A stretch of DNA of 64,000 bases from Dryas octopetala (GCA_963921425.1 OY992833.1:12751738-12815737); one strand, 5' to 3'; numbered from the stretch's first letter, positions 47,497-61,090 are shown. Program-made: numbers and translations. The notes: generated from the sequence alone by a model not told the origin.

Positions 47497-49376
47497 CAGA
47501 TTGAAAGAAAAAAGCCTGAAGCAATCAATAAATAGGTGGAGGAAAAAAAGAGAGACATATAAATAAATTTCAAATTTAAAAGAAGATATATATAACAACC
47601 AATCAAAGCAAATTCATATTTATCCATGAGCAGAAGATATCTAAGATGATAAATAACAGATGCATATCGAACATATTTAAAAAACAGGTAGCAGAAGCTA
47701 ACCTTTTGCGCAGCAAGAACAAATGCCACAGCAACGCAGCCTCAAGATCAAGCTCAAACAACGAACAGAACAGTACCTACAAAACATACATATGAATGTT
47801 AAAAATCAAGCAATCACATAAAAATAAAGCAAAACTTACATATAAGACAAATAAAAGATTTAAAAAGTATAGACATAAAAGTATAAGGGATCGAGGCAAT
47901 TCAAATTGATTTATTTGAAAGGCAAAGATTAAAAAAAAAAAATTAATTAAAGTGCGGGTATAAATGTTCATATCTTTCTTGTGTAAAATGAAAAAAAACA
48001 TACTGATTTAGAATAAGAAAAAATGTTAAGCAAGATAAATAAGAATGGTCGATCGGAATATCTATGGTATGAGAGAAAATGAAGAACATATCTAGAAAGG
48101 AATATTTGATAACATTTAAAGACTCTCATGTGTGCGAACATAAACCAAAGCAATGGAACCAGTTAAATTCAGACACACAAAGGCAGGAGAAAAAGAGGAG
48201 GTCGAAAAACAAAAAGGCAGTAACATAATCTAATGCATACTCATGAAAGTTGATACCTGTGTACGCAGCTATATAGCTAATAAAATTGATAGTTAATTAA
48301 TTTTATCGCAGAACAGAGTTGATTATGCAAGAACTAAATTAAGAGAACAATTAAATAACTGCATAAACTATTTTTTTTCATGGACTGTATAATTTTTTTT
48401 TAAGATAAAGAATTCTAAACAGAACCCAGGACTGTGGCGTAATAGAAAGAAAAAACAGCAAGCAGACATGAAACACTCATAGAAAAAAACTGATAGAAAT
48501 AAACAAAAATCTATATTTCAAGATTTAACAATAAATGCAAGCACACACCGAGAATAATGATACCCAAAATGCAAACAGAGACCCAGCGAACAAAGGCTAA
48601 GCAAACAGGAGCAGAATGATATGAAAAAATGAGATGAGAGAGAGATGAAACTTATCTGATAAGGAGCAGGTAGAAACGAAAGGACCGATCTGAATCACAC
48701 CACCCGAAACACAAACGAACGGCAATCGAAAAGCCAGATCAAGCTGAAACAGTGAAGTTGTCAGTGAGATTTGACAAAAGAAAAAAGAAAAAAAAAACCC
48801 TAAAAAACTTGTGGCTCACCTCTTCGATGCGATGAATTAATCGTATCATCTCCTTGAAACACTGAACCAGCCCAACACATCAAACGACAAAATAAACCAA
48901 ACCAGATTGTTGATCCACTCGGAATCACAACCACACAAATAAATCAAGGTGCGACCCAGTTCGAATCACAACCGGACGAATACATGAAGGTGGGATCAAA
49001 GCCCCCACAGCAGATGGTTCATCTGGTTGAAACATTAACCATGAACCCAGATAAAGCAAGAGAAAACTAATGACCATAAAGCACAGACGCGTTTGTCCTA
49101 TTTTCAAAATGGCAAACAGATAAAAAAAAAAAAAGCCTGTGAGAGCAAACCGCAGAGAAAGAAAGCAATGGCAGAGAATGTAAAAATTTCGAAACAATAT
49201 GGGCTAGAAACAAACAGAGACGCAATGACAAAAAAGGGCCCAACAAAAGGGCAAAACTCAAAAGGCGAGGCATCTGAAAATTAAGGCTGTTAGAAGGGCA
49301 AAACCGATTTTTCACTATGAACAGGCTATGGACAGTGTGAACAGTAGCGACCGAACCCTGTTTTAGTATATAGAGA
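47497..49376 (-). promoter_or_regulatory. Helitron 5' region upstream of RepHel
   Basis: 1.9 kb of AT-rich sequence between the element's 5' end and the RepHel start, presumably promoter and leader, perhaps with a leader intron. I see no captured gene. I could not single out a TATA box. Confidence 0.4.
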
Positions 49377-52300
49377 ATTTGATTTTTTAAGTTAACGGAT
49401 TATCAGATTCCAGTCATAATATTATCATATTGAAATGATAAATCCATATCCCATTAAATACATTAGTTTCAAATTAAAATTTTGTTCATTTTTGGGTCTA
49501 TTGGTAATACTAGCTAGGAGATCCTTGAATATGTGTGTATTTTCTCTCTCTCTCTCTCCCTGGATCTCATGAATTAAAAAAAATGGAGGTGATCATCGGG
49601 GATCTCCTAATAATAATATATTGTTGTATATTAATTTGTATACATAATTTTTTATTAATTTGATTTCTTGAGGTTAATTCCCTTTATCAATAATTTATAG
49701 TTATATATATATAATTTCTGAATCCTAAATGTTTGTCCCTTCTCACCACTCTAGTTTTCAGAGAAGTCGATATTCTCCCCAACATGGTGAACAAAGTGTT
49801 TTGTTTAGAAGTGAATCGGCCCCTAAAGATTAATTAAAAGTTTGTGGTGGGTGTTCCTTGATAGGCTTCTTGTAAATAAAGGAGGTGGAAATGTGGGTGT
49901 ACTGGCAGGTCTTGTCCTAATCTGTTATTCACCTTTTCAGATCTTGCAATACATAAAGGCTAATCTGGAACAGCTTACACATGCGCCGGACCATATATAT
50001 TTTAGACTCTGATGGTCACAAAAATCCTAATTACACTCAATTACGAACTAAGGAAGGTGTACATGCAACTCACACCAACTGTATATGCATGAGTGAAGAT
50101 TACTTCATGTATATATTGAATTTTGATAGAAAGTTCCCTTCCATGTAAAGTGAAAGATGAAAGTTCCATAAGTTTCTAATTGTAAATTGCTTTTTTTTGT
50201 TTTTTGTTTTTTGTTTTTTACCACTGAAAATTCGTCCTCTGCCCACAATAATAAAGAGGACGACTTGAAAGTTTAATATTAGAGAAAAGAGATTTATTTT
50301 TTATAATGTTTCATGCTTGTTATTAGCCATTTAATTTGTATAGTGAAAAAAGAAATGACTAGCTTGTTTGGAATTTATATGCCATATATCCACTTTCAAG
50401 CTTATATCCAAAGGTAAATAGAGGATTAAGATTGCCATCTATTCTTGCATTCGTGGCAAACTTAATTTTTTCAGAGAGATGGCAAAAAGAGAGAAAAGTT
50501 CTTATTTGAACTTGTTGATTAAAAGAACTTATTGATTGATTCACGTAAGTTATGTATGGGAAGGAATAAAATGAAAGAGAAAAGGACAAAAAGATTTTAA
50601 TTAACAATGGACTTTTATTAACATAATAGATTACTCTAAGGCTCCGTTTCACTACTAAAAAAGCATACATTTGACACTTAAATTTTCCCACCATTTGTGG
50701 AGAAAATGATGATGTGGTTTCACCAATGCGCGCATTTAGATTATAACACATGTATGATTTTAAGATATTTTTTTAGAATTTATGATTTAAGAAATTAATT
50801 ATTATACACGTGTTAAAATTTAAATGAATTAGTAACCCCACCTCGATCATTATGCCACTTGGTATTACAGTCACATACAATAATTTTTTTTGTAACACCC
50901 TTGTCAATATCTACTATCTTTATGACACTTGGCTCAGTTAGTTAGATTGATTACAAAAAATTAAATAATATTATAAACTCTTATTTCCCTATAACAGCAT
51001 TGTGCATTCTTACAATTTAGGTGATTTGATATTGATGGTACTATGTGAAGAAGCTACGCCTTGTATCGGAGTTTTTATTATGAAAATTTTGTAAAGTAAG
51101 ACAATTAAATATATGATTTAGTTTTTTGACGCTCATGTCCCAAAATAAATTTTTTTGACCTTTTTGACATATGAACCACCAAGGGTGGCCAAACCTACAA
51201 GAGGAGGAACCACCAAGGGTTGTCACAGACTGTCTCCTTTGGTCTTCAAGGGTAATATTTTGAAACCCTTTATGTATATGTTTTAATTTCCATATTCTAA
51301 CAACAATGATCTTTGGGCAAAAGGAATGTATCAAAATGTTTTAAGGCTTCAAATATTTTGCTTCTGCTCAAATCATTACAAATTTCTTGATTTCTAGCCT
51401 AGGACATACATTTCTTTCAATGGCTTCAATATTTAATTATGTTGATTTTAAACAATAGTCAAGCAATGTTTCGTCTATAACCACAACTTAAGTAAACAAC
51501 AATTTAAATAAGCTGGGTTACGAGTTACCTGAAGAAGAACTCCCACAGGCAGAGTCTCGGTACTACTTGGACTTGCTAATTTACAAGATTAAAATAGTCT
51601 AATTAACAATGGATTAATCTAACAAAATTTTGATAGTTACTCAATAGGGATAATGAGACTACCTATGGAGCTTGGAAAATGATCTCCTCAAAAATTTAAA
51701 ATAACCTATAGTCTCCCCACTACTAGAATCAAAGAGCTCATCGCCACGATCGTGTAGGCAAAAAAGAATTGTCGATCGGAGCTCTAGAACTCAAGAAAAA
51801 ACTAAAACAAGATTTGCAGGAAAGAGGAAGAGTAGAGAGAGGAGAGTGAATGAGTAACTTGGAAAACGTGCCAAGTCAGAAATGAGGAAATGGGGGGGGG
51901 GGGGGGACACTACTATTTATAGATGGAGCTGGTCGGTCAACTTGGCCTAGTTTACCTTGTTGACTCGCCCGAACCGTCAAAAGGTGGCATTGTTTAGCAT
52001 TCTCGTTTTCCTCTACAACACAACAGTACCTTCCAATTCAAAAATTAGGCCAAGGCAAACCCAAAAATTTCACAAAAAGTTTGCAATGAAATTTCAATAG
52101 CTCCAACCCCCATTTATTGACTATCTCTTCTTTGCCTACACCATCATTACTGTATTCTTCCACAAGAAGATGAAATATTAAAAGAACAAAGACATCCACT
52201 GAGTGTTGAAATAAACACAGCTAAATCAAAAACCTAATAACAAACTAAATATTGAGACTAAGATTCACAAGCAAAAGATATAAACAACAAATGAGTCCTA

Positions 52301-52538
52301 CCTTAGCTTGCTGTGCATATAAAGTGGAGCCGGTGGTGGGTCGTACACCAGAAGTGACAGAACAATGCCAGAAAGTTCCACTCTTAGGGGAGGCACGTGG
52401 TGCGCGTTCGTCAAAGTCCGGTGGAAAGAGTGGTGGAAAGTTATGTGGGAAGTTATAAAAAAATTATAAAAAATAATTAAAAATGCCAATTCACACGTGC
52501 GTGGCGAGTGCCAAGAGCCTTTATTATATATATATATA
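49377..52538. other. Intergenic DNA between Helitron and LTR element
   Basis: Contains a TC microsatellite (49542-49560), TTTTTTGT repeats (50190-50219) and a G11-type homopolymer at 51893-51906. A direct repeat of GAACCACCAAGGGT at 51174-51187 and 51207-51220 is noted. The block 51700-52450 has gene-like composition, but I can name no product. Confidence 0.4.
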
Positions 52539-53076
52539 TGTAAGAATTAAATGGACTAATGCCTTGTTCTACTCGGAGTCAATATTACACTAATACTTAA
52601 GATACAAGTAATAGGTTTATTAATAAGACATAAATCAACAAGTCCATCTTAAATAGATTACTTATCTGAGTTGGATTAAGAAGACTTAGTTACCTAAAAG
52701 CCTTATGTTATAAACAACGCAATGATCCAACAAAGTCTTTATAGAGTCCTATTAGGATTGGATTCTGGAGTCCTTGATGGGAGGAACTAGGAATTTATGA
52801 GTACTCTATATAAGCACAGGTCCCTAGTCACACAGCTAACATTGAGAACCAATAAGCTCTGCCCCATTGTATGAGAGGTTCCTTCATTGCTGTAATGACT
52901 AGAAGACTTGAGCATCTTGAGTGAAGGTATTTAATTGCCAGTAATATGTCTTCATCAGGTTAGTAGTTAATTATATATTAAGGTTATATGCTTATCGATA
53001 GAATCATATTAATGTCGAGTTATACTTGTGTCTGTTGATTTGTTTATGCTACATAATTTATGTTTCAATTCTTACA
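52539..53076 (+). repeat. 5' LTR
   Basis: Begins TGTAAGAATT and ends AATTCTTACA, so the ends form a 10-base inverted repeat. TATATAAG at 52807-52814 is the likely promoter. Confidence 0.97.
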
Positions 53077-53078
53077 TG

Positions 53079-53090
53079 TGGTATCAGAGC
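53079..53090 (+). other. Primer-binding site, tRNA-iMet
   Basis: TGGTATCAGAGC, two bases after the 5' LTR, is complementary to the 3' end of initiator tRNA-Met. Confidence 0.95.
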
Positions 53091-55066
53091 CTCTATACAC
53101 AAACTAGAGATCAAGATAAAGTTGTTTCAGTTTTTCGACTACATGGTTTTACTGATAAGTTCATGTAACTAAATTTATACTAATGCTTGAAATCAATATA
53201 ATATATGTATAAAGCACTAAATAAATAAAGCACGCTATAGTTCTATAGTTTATTGAATATAACAAATTTCATTGAATATAATATTATACATATATATTGG
53301 TACGGCTTGCATTATTGTTATTTGGGAAACACCAAAAGTGCACAGAGATTAAAAGACACTAGTACCATGCGGTGCATTTTGGACTAATACAAAAGAACAA
53401 AACCCTGTTCTTCTTCTCCCCCTATCGCGCGCGCAGCAATGGTTTATTGAACCCAGTTCAGTTTTCGGTTTCTGCTCATGTTTTTGCGTGTTTTGAGGCT
53501 TGGGTACTTGTTTTCGGCATGCATAGAACAATTTTTATGGATTAAGTCATTGTTTTTTCCATGTTTTTTTCATCGAATTTCCTAAGGATGGATTTAGTGT
53601 TTTTATTTGATTACGAAATTTAAAGCCATGTTTTAATGATTTTGTTCATGAGTTTGCTGCGGATTAACTGATTGAATATTTCTATTTGCATTGATTCATC
53701 AGTTTTGAAAACTTTGATTTCGTGAGTTCTTAGAATTCATTCCTTTCGGGTTTTTTCACGAAATTTCTGGGCTGTTTGTTTTACATGAATTAATTGCTTG
53801 TTTTGATTTGCTTCGTCAATTGGAACTTGATTCTTGCTCAATAAACTGACAATTCCAGTTTTGACTCCATGGTTAATCATTGTATGAGTTTTTGATTATA
53901 TGGATTCATATTCAGTTTTCTTTTCGTTTCCATGGTAATAAGTCCTATTTTATTTAAAGTTATATAAGTTTCCTGTCATCAGCTTTGTTGGCAAGTGCAG
54001 TTATATTGCACTTAAAGGAAAGAAATATATACATTGTGATTATAAGATTGCAGGAGCATAATACAAAAGGTATTGGTATGCAAATTTAAATTTTCTTTTT
54101 TGCATATCAAATTATTTGGATACACCTATTATGTCCTAAAAGCTAATATTGCAGGTTAAGATTAAGACAAGCAAGATTTGCTTGACAGTACTATTTTTCT
54201 TAATTTTTGTTTTTGCAGAATTGTTTTGAGCACTCTGTTGGGCTAGATGGTATATGACTCATCTAGCATATGTTTTTCATGGAATACATGTTTTATTAGA
54301 GTGTTTACATGTTTTGCTATGAACATAATAAAAGAAAGGGATCAATGCTTCTGGTAAGCTCACAGCAAGTGGGCAAGTATTTTATGATCTGCACCTAAAG
54401 ATTGTCTATTGAGCATCAAGAATTATACGTGCAGTTCACAAATACATACATGAATTTTTATTTGGTATGATCCTGTGGAGTAATTAAGTTTCATGTTTAC
54501 AGACACATAACTATATATATTGGTTGTTCCTTTACTAGTTAATAAATCTATACATAAGTGTTTTCTATTACCTTATACATAACCATATTGTTTATTATCT
54601 TATTGCTGAATTATGTGCATATATACAGTCCAGGTATTTTGTATTCATTAGTTAAGTAAGCATTGGTAATTCAGTATATGCAAGGATTAACTAGGTTATG
54701 TATTCTATCCGCTGCAGAATTGTAATAAGTTTAACAATTCAAATTGAGAACATGATCGATCTAGTAGATATGATCATAGTTTTCAAGGTGTCAGATAACA
54801 CAAATCCTTCTGCATCTTGGGAGTTATGATGAATAAAGCATGTTCTCAGATCATAAGAAGGTAATCTGCATTCTTTAGGTGGTTGTTGGTTCTCTTAAGA
54901 GAGGAAAAGCCATCTGAGCACTTAAAGTGCAGAATTAACATGTCACAGCCTGACTATGAGGCCAGTTTCTTCTTTTGGATATAATTTCTACTAAACAAAT
55001 CGCAGAAAGCATATTCAGAACAAGGGCACTCATAGAAGATTGGGGACATGATTCATTGCATTCATC

Positions 55067-55106
55067 TTTTCTACATGAACACAACAAATTCGATTCATGT
55101 AGAGAA
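55067..55106 (+). other. Stem-loop A in the LTR element
   Basis: TCTACATGAA (55070-55079) pairs with TTCATGTAGA (55094-55103) around a 14-base loop ending AAATTCGA. The stem can extend three more pairs with one G-T. Confidence 0.8.
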
Positions 55107-55727
55107 TATTCAGTTTTTGGATTTTGGTTTTTACTAAATAAGGGTTTTTCTCCCAAATCAGACCATTCGTTCTCTTCCATGTTACTTAAATTATGTATAC
55201 ATGTATATCTGCAAATTTTTTCATGAGGTTATGTGTTAATAAATTTTTCACTCCGCTGTATATATTATATATCTGATACGTAACCTTATTAGGTTGTTTA
55301 CTTATTGATTAAATCCTATATTGTACAAATTGGTAATTCAGAACATGCAAGAATCAATAAGGTTATGTACTTACACATATATAATCCACTACAGAATTGA
55401 TGTTAAACCTATGATAAGTTTCTTGGGTTTTGTTTATAGTTCTCATTATGTCAGAAATAACAAATCCTTCTGCATAATGAGTGTTGTAATCCAGCTAATA
55501 GGACTTGATATCATATAGATTGAAAGTTTGAAATTTAGGTGTTTGTTGGCTCTCTTTAAAGAGATAAAGTCATCTGAACACTTAAGATATAGAATTCACT
55601 CACATGTTACAACCTGCTAATAAGATCATTTTTTATTATAGTTGCAATTTCTGCTCAACAAATTGGAGAAAGCACATCTAGAACAAGGGATCTTATAGTA
55701 GGATGGAACATGATACATATGCTATAG

Positions 55728-55771
55728 TTTTCACTACATGAACAACACAAATTCGATTCATGTAGTGAAAA
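55728..55771 (+). other. Stem-loop B in the LTR element
   Basis: TTTTCACTACATGAA (55728-55742) pairs perfectly with 55757-55771 around a 14-base loop also ending AAATTCGA. It is the duplicate of stem-loop A with a compensating change in the lower stem. Confidence 0.85.
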
Positions 55772-58244
55772 GCAACTACAGTTTTCGGGTATATAATTAC
55801 TATAATCAAGTTTTAGTACAATTTTGATTTAATATAGATCATTTTTAAATGCAGTATCCATGAGTTTCTCTAGTATTGAACCTCTTAATGGTCACAATTT
55901 CAAGAATTAAAAGTAAGACGTTGAAATTGTGTTAGGCCAAATTGAGTTGATTGGGCTATTTAGTTAAGGAGATTGATCTTGTTTTCAATTTTTGATTATA
56001 CTGGTAGCCGTATGGAAACAAGTGTACTCATATTTTTTTATTTTTTTTTATTTTCAGTGTTGCATTGATATCTGCAATTAAAATTCAAACAGTTTTGTTC
56101 ATTGAACCTATTCTCACTTATTTGTATTCTTTTAGCTGGCAATATAATTCATGTGCATTTTTTTGCAAATTTTGTTTGAGCTTGTTATATTTCTTGCCCA
56201 AAGGTGTGATATAACAACACATGAAGTTACAGTTTCAAGAACAATATTCAGTCAAATTTGTTCTTGTCTATTAATGTTAATTAAACTTATATGACTAATG
56301 AGTTTTTGTTTACATCATTAGTTGTTAAATTTATATGAATCTTTTTATAAGTAGATTATTTGATCCATGAATAACATCAAGTTTTAACATATTCAATACA
56401 GGTAAGGATTTTATATTTTGGTTACAGTTCAGTTTTGGATTAATACTTTTAACTGTATGACAAATTCATTAAAGTTTTGTTATATGGCTTGGTTGATTTG
56501 TCGTGCTGTATGTTTTAAGTATCAATTATGACTTGTTTCTATTATTGTTTTGGTTCTGACCATATAATAATTCAGATTAATTTAATGGATCAGATTCTTT
56601 AGTGCAAATCAAATATATATTAGTAAATTGGCAAACAAGAGTTTATGGCTATTTTGGTTTCGGCAGATTTATTTATATAATTTCTATTTTTTTTTATGGT
56701 TCATTATGGTGTATAATATGTATAATTTTTGTTATATATATTTATTTTTCGGCTGTCACATAATACTTTTTGTGTCCAGTGGTTATGCATTTGTGATTAC
56801 TGCCAAGTCTTACTCTATATGACTTTCATGGCTATTGGTTTAGTTCTTAATTTGTGTCTCTTTTAAGTATGTTTAATGTTATTACTAGTCACATATTATG
56901 GTACAGATAAAGTAATCTTTTGGTGAATCCTTTTAATGCCATGAATTTTTTTCATAATGTCCAAATCAGTGTCTTAGAAATAATTAAAATGGTCATGCTG
57001 TAGAATCCTTTTTGGTACTTCATATCTCTTTTTGCATGACTATTATGTTATGTGATTTCCAAGTCACTGGGGGGAAGATCTAACAGTTTTGAGTGCAGCT
57101 GTGACATTTTTTGTATACAATTTTCAGTGTATCAGTCTAGGGATAGTAGCACTCTAAGAAGGTTTAATGTATGGTTTTCGGTTAATGGACAATTTTTGAT
57201 TATGTGATAGTGTTCTAAAATTTTTCTTCACATAAGAAATTTAAAGATTTTTCCCGGTAACTCAATTAAGTAATTTTTTGCTGCATGGAGAAATATTAAT
57301 GATCAGTTTCTTAGTTTTGCATATTTTAGGTGAATTCAAAATACTTTATTTACTATTTTGAGTATGCAATAAAGGACATTCAGTAGCATATTATGTTTCT
57401 TGCCCGAAAGTGTAACATAATCATGCATGTAGTCTCTTTGAACATAGATATTGTGTTCATTAAATTTCTACTTTATAAGTTGCTTTTATGAGACCCCTTT
57501 TGATTAGTGGGAGCTAAAATATTTGTAAACTTGTGGGTTAATGCTCACTTATATGTAGATGCTTCACTTTTAGATGCTTCAGTTCAGTGGGAGCTTTAGA
57601 AATAGTGGGAGCTTCAGTTCTGTCAGAACTATTGATTTTCTACATTTAAGTTGTTAAGGCAGACAATAAGTGCCATAAATTCAATTTCGGTCATTTGAAT
57701 TTTTACAGTTATATTAAAATTGAACTAGACTTATCATGATTTCAGTTTGTCAGCTCAATTCTAATATATATGGTTTTTCAGTTTAAATTTTAAAGTATAT
57801 ATATATACATACATTGTGGTATTCACATGTGTACCTATATAGATTGTGACATTGTCATTAAGATAATGCAGATAGTAATTAAGGCATAATGTCTGTGCAT
57901 GTGTATAGAGATCTTGCTAATAAGATTTTGTGATCTTGCATTTGGAGAAGGCAAAATCATTAAGAAGGACCGAGTTTACAAGTTTAATACTGTATAAGAC
58001 ACAGCTACTTTGTAAACCAATTTTCATTTTCATGCCTTGTAAATGACTTATGTGGGATATGGTATTGGCATCAATGACTATGAGTGGATTAAGCAGTTTA
58101 ATGACTTAATTGCTTCTCAAACTCTGGTGTTCAATATAATATCTTGACAAAGTTGAGCTAAGTCTTGTTAAATAATAAAACCAGCGCAAATTCAGATTAC
58201 TTGTAGTATTGTGTAAATGTGATGATTAAGAACAATGATTGTCC

Positions 58245-58255
58245 AAGTGGGAGAA
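58245..58255 (+). other. Polypurine tract of the LTR element
   Basis: AAGTGGGAGAA directly precedes the 3' LTR, the usual copia-type form. Confidence 0.9.
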
Positions 58256-58793
58256 TGTAAGAATTAAATGGACTAATGTCTTGTTCTACTCGGAGTCAAT
58301 ATTACACTAATACTTAAGATACAAGTAATATGTTTATTAATAAGACATAAATCAGCAAGTCTATTTTAAATAGATTACTTATCTGAGTTGGATTATGAAG
58401 ACTTAGTTACCTAAAGGCCTTATGTTATAAACAACGCAATGATCCAACAAAGTCTTTATAAAGTCCTATTAGGATTGGATTCTGGAGTCCTTGATGGGAG
58501 GAACTAGGAATTTATGAGTACTCTATATAAGCACAGGTCCCTAGTCACACAGCTAACACTGAGAACCAATAAGCTCTACCCCATTATATGAGAGGTTCCT
58601 TCATTGCTGTAATGGCTAGAAGACTTGAGCATCTTGAGTGGAGGTATTTAATTGCCAGTAATATGTCTTCATCAGGTTAGTAGTTAATTATATATTAAGG
58701 TTATATGCTTATCAATTGAATCATATTAATGTCGAGTTATACTTATGTTTGTTGATTTGTGTATGCTACATAATTTATGTTTCAGTTCTTACA
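58256..58793 (+). repeat. 3' LTR
   Basis: 538 bp, the same length as the 5' LTR, with the same TG...CA ends and TATATAA at 58524-58530. Confidence 0.97.
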
Positions 58794-58798
58794 ATATA

Positions 58799-60404
58799 TA
58801 TATAGAGAGACGGAGGAGGAAGACAGAGAGAAACAGAGAGAGACGGAGAATAAGGAAGTAGACAGAGAAGTGGACCGGGTATGTAGTTAGTGGACCTATT
58901 TAGAATCTACTTTAAACTAGTGGATGGGAAAGTGAATTAGACTCCACTTTTGGGTGTTAAAATCATTTACTTTATATTTAATCCTTTAAGAAAACACAGA
59001 GACGTTATTAGCATCTTTGACAGAAGTTCATGCGCGATTTGCCGGTAATGTTGCATCTTTAAAAGGGTTAAATTAAGAAGATTCGAATAAATAGATTTGA
59101 ATTTTGCTAATCTAGTCTATGCTAGAAAGAGTGAACACCATAGACTAGAAAGTTTTCATTTAAATGAAGAGGAAATTTTTTTAAGTTGCATGAACTTCCA
59201 CTGTCATAAATTTTTTTTGCAAGTACAAAATCAATTCTTTCAAGCTCATTTGATCAACATTTACACTGTGAAACATTTTATGGATTTTGCTGCAGACACT
59301 TAAAAAGAATATACATATGCTCATGCTGTTGACAGTGTTAATTGGTGTGCTGAGCTCCTGATCAGTTCCCCACATGGATATGATGGTGACCAACTTCTAA
59401 AAGTCTTGAACTTCTGCAAGCTAATTAAGATTCTGGTTATGATTTACGTTGCTATCAATTGCATTAATTACTTCTAGCACTTTAAAGTACGGATCACTTG
59501 TGTGCAATTTACACCCGAATTCAACATAGGGAAATCGGATTTTATTCAGATCATATGATTAGGTGACTTTACTTTCACACCCAAACATTCTGTTTTGTTG
59601 TCAAATGACTTTAATTATCGGATAAATTATGCAGTAAAGTGAAAGGGTGCTACGCAATGTGAGAGGACTTTTCGGAACACCGAATCTGTTTCTATTTGGG
59701 CTTAGAAAAATCTTAGGCGCTATAAAGACTACAGAGTACAATGTAAGACTTTTAGTATTAAAAATTTAAAACTCTTATTTCACTTGTTATTATTGTATTA
59801 TCATTATTTTATTTTATATTGGTAGTTTTTCAACTTTGGAAAAAATGAATATGATTTTAGTTAGAAATTTTAACTATAATGTTGGCTTTGGTTGAGGCAG
59901 AGGATTATTAATAACCTGACTGCTAGGAAATGTTGGGTCTTTTAAGGATATTAAGCTTTTAAGAGTTCAGGTCAGTAAGTAATACATTTCGTTTCAGTAA
60001 AGAGAATAGCAGTTAAAATCAAAGAGATAAAAACTGCATTGTTTGCTAAAATTTTACGGAAACTGATTAGGTCGTCTTCTTCGCAATGTCACGGCCAAAA
60101 AAAATCATTATGTCGACCTAAATATCGCCAATATTGTCGATTTTAATTTCATCCTTGGTTCTCAATCCATAGATTGGAATATGGGTGATCCAACGTGTCA
60201 ATTTCATAGATAAAAAAAAAATATATAAAGGTGACAATATATAGTATGTGGCATCAATATAATATAGATGATATGTCAATGAACTATAAATAGATAATAA
60301 AGGGTACATGTGGCGTTGGAGGTTTGGATTCAGTAGATGACAAAGGATGGTAGCCAATAAATATATATTGAACAACTGATAGTACAAAAGTTTATTTTGA
60401 TTAT
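58799..60404. other. Intergenic DNA
   Basis: Starts with a GA-rich tract (58801-58860), the other half of the TA/GA repeat into which the LTR element inserted. Several 60-70-codon frames at 59097-59760 have no recognisable product. No gene is supported. Confidence 0.45.
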
Positions 60405-60799
60405 GGGATTAATACCATTTTGCTCCCCCGACTATTACACTTGTATCAGTTTGCTCCCCAGACTTCTAATTTGGAAAATTAAGGACTCTGACTTTTTCAA
60501 TTTTGCCAATTGAGGTTCTTTTGTCAATTTACACATTTTTTATTCAAATCTTTGAGGGCAAAATGGTCCCTTCCAATTAGATCTTATCATTTTTTCCTCA
60601 TGCATCATTTTTCCTCTTTTATTTCTTGCTAAATTTTGCTTGATCATCTCGACATTTTAGATGAAAAATGTATAAATTGACGGAATAACCTTAATTGGCA
60701 AAATTGAAAAAGTCAGGGTCCTTAATTTTCCAAATTAGAAGTCTGGGGAGCAAACTGATACATGTGTAATAGTCTGGGGAGCAAAATGACATTAATCCC
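60405..60799. mobile_element. Mutator-like MITE, 395 bp, 10-bp TSD
   Basis: TTTTGATTAT flanks both sides (60395-60404 and 60800-60809). GGGATTAATACCATTTTGCT at the left is inverted at the right, and the inverted repeats run ~115 bp at high identity. Non-coding. Confidence 0.95.
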
Positions 60800-60989
60800 T
60801 TTTGATTATATATATCACCGTTTTACTTTGTTGCTTGTGAAAAGGTGATTAAGAGAATTTTAAGATTTGTTTTCTTATATATAATATATATTTATTTAAG
60901 CATGGCTCTTTTGGCACGAATTGGCCAAGACACTTCTAATTATTTTATAACATATGTATACTACTAGTACTACTACTATGTCTACTATA

Positions 60990-61000
60990 CATATATATAG
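60990..61000 (+). promoter_or_regulatory. TATA box of the DUF26 gene
   Basis: CATATATATAG about 95 bp upstream of the ATG at 61091, a usual plant spacing for a ~60-base leader. Confidence 0.6.
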
Positions 61001-61090
61001 AAGCATTTATATAACCAGAACTTCAAAATAGTTTTATGCGTTTCTTTTAAGATCCATCAATTAAACTTCAATTCTATACATCGATCCAAT

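Larger units (their letters stand above)
37320..49376 (-). mobile_element. Helitron, ~12.06 kb, minus orientation, both ends present
   Basis: The 5' end on the minus strand is TCTCTATATACTAAAAC (49376 downward). The 3' end has a CCCGC...GCGGG hairpin with an 8-base loop, then CATAAATTCTAG and a T (37320). Inside lie a RepHel gene and an RPA70-like gene, both on the minus strand, as in autonomous dicot Helitrons. Few lesions in the coding regions suggest recent activity. Confidence 0.92.
54530..55780 (+). repeat. ~0.55-kb diverged direct duplication inside the LTR element
   Basis: 54530-55115 and 55235-55780 share ordered blocks: AATTCAG..ATGCAAG, AGGTTATGTA, CACTACAGAATTG / CGCTGCAGAATTG, AACAAATCCTTCTGCAT, GTTGGCTCTCTT, CATCTGAACACTTAA and ACACAAATTCGATTCATGTA. 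Divergence is high between the copies, so the duplication is older than the insertion. Confidence 0.85.
52539..58793 (+). mobile_element. Complete non-coding LTR retrotransposon (LARD-like), 6,255 bp
   Basis: Two 538-bp LTRs, a 5-bp TSD ATATA (52534-52538 and 58794-58798), a tRNA-iMet primer-binding site and a polypurine tract are all present. The ~5.2-kb interior has no ORF above ~83 codons and no gag or pol motif, so it must depend on an autonomous partner. PBS and PPT style suggest a copia partner. By eye about 20 substitutions separate the LTRs (~3.7%). Confidence 0.95.

Noticed and set aside
59097-59760. Short frames suggesting a degraded gene right of the LTR element.
   Set aside because: None of the translations gave a recognisable domain, and no splice-consistent model could be built.
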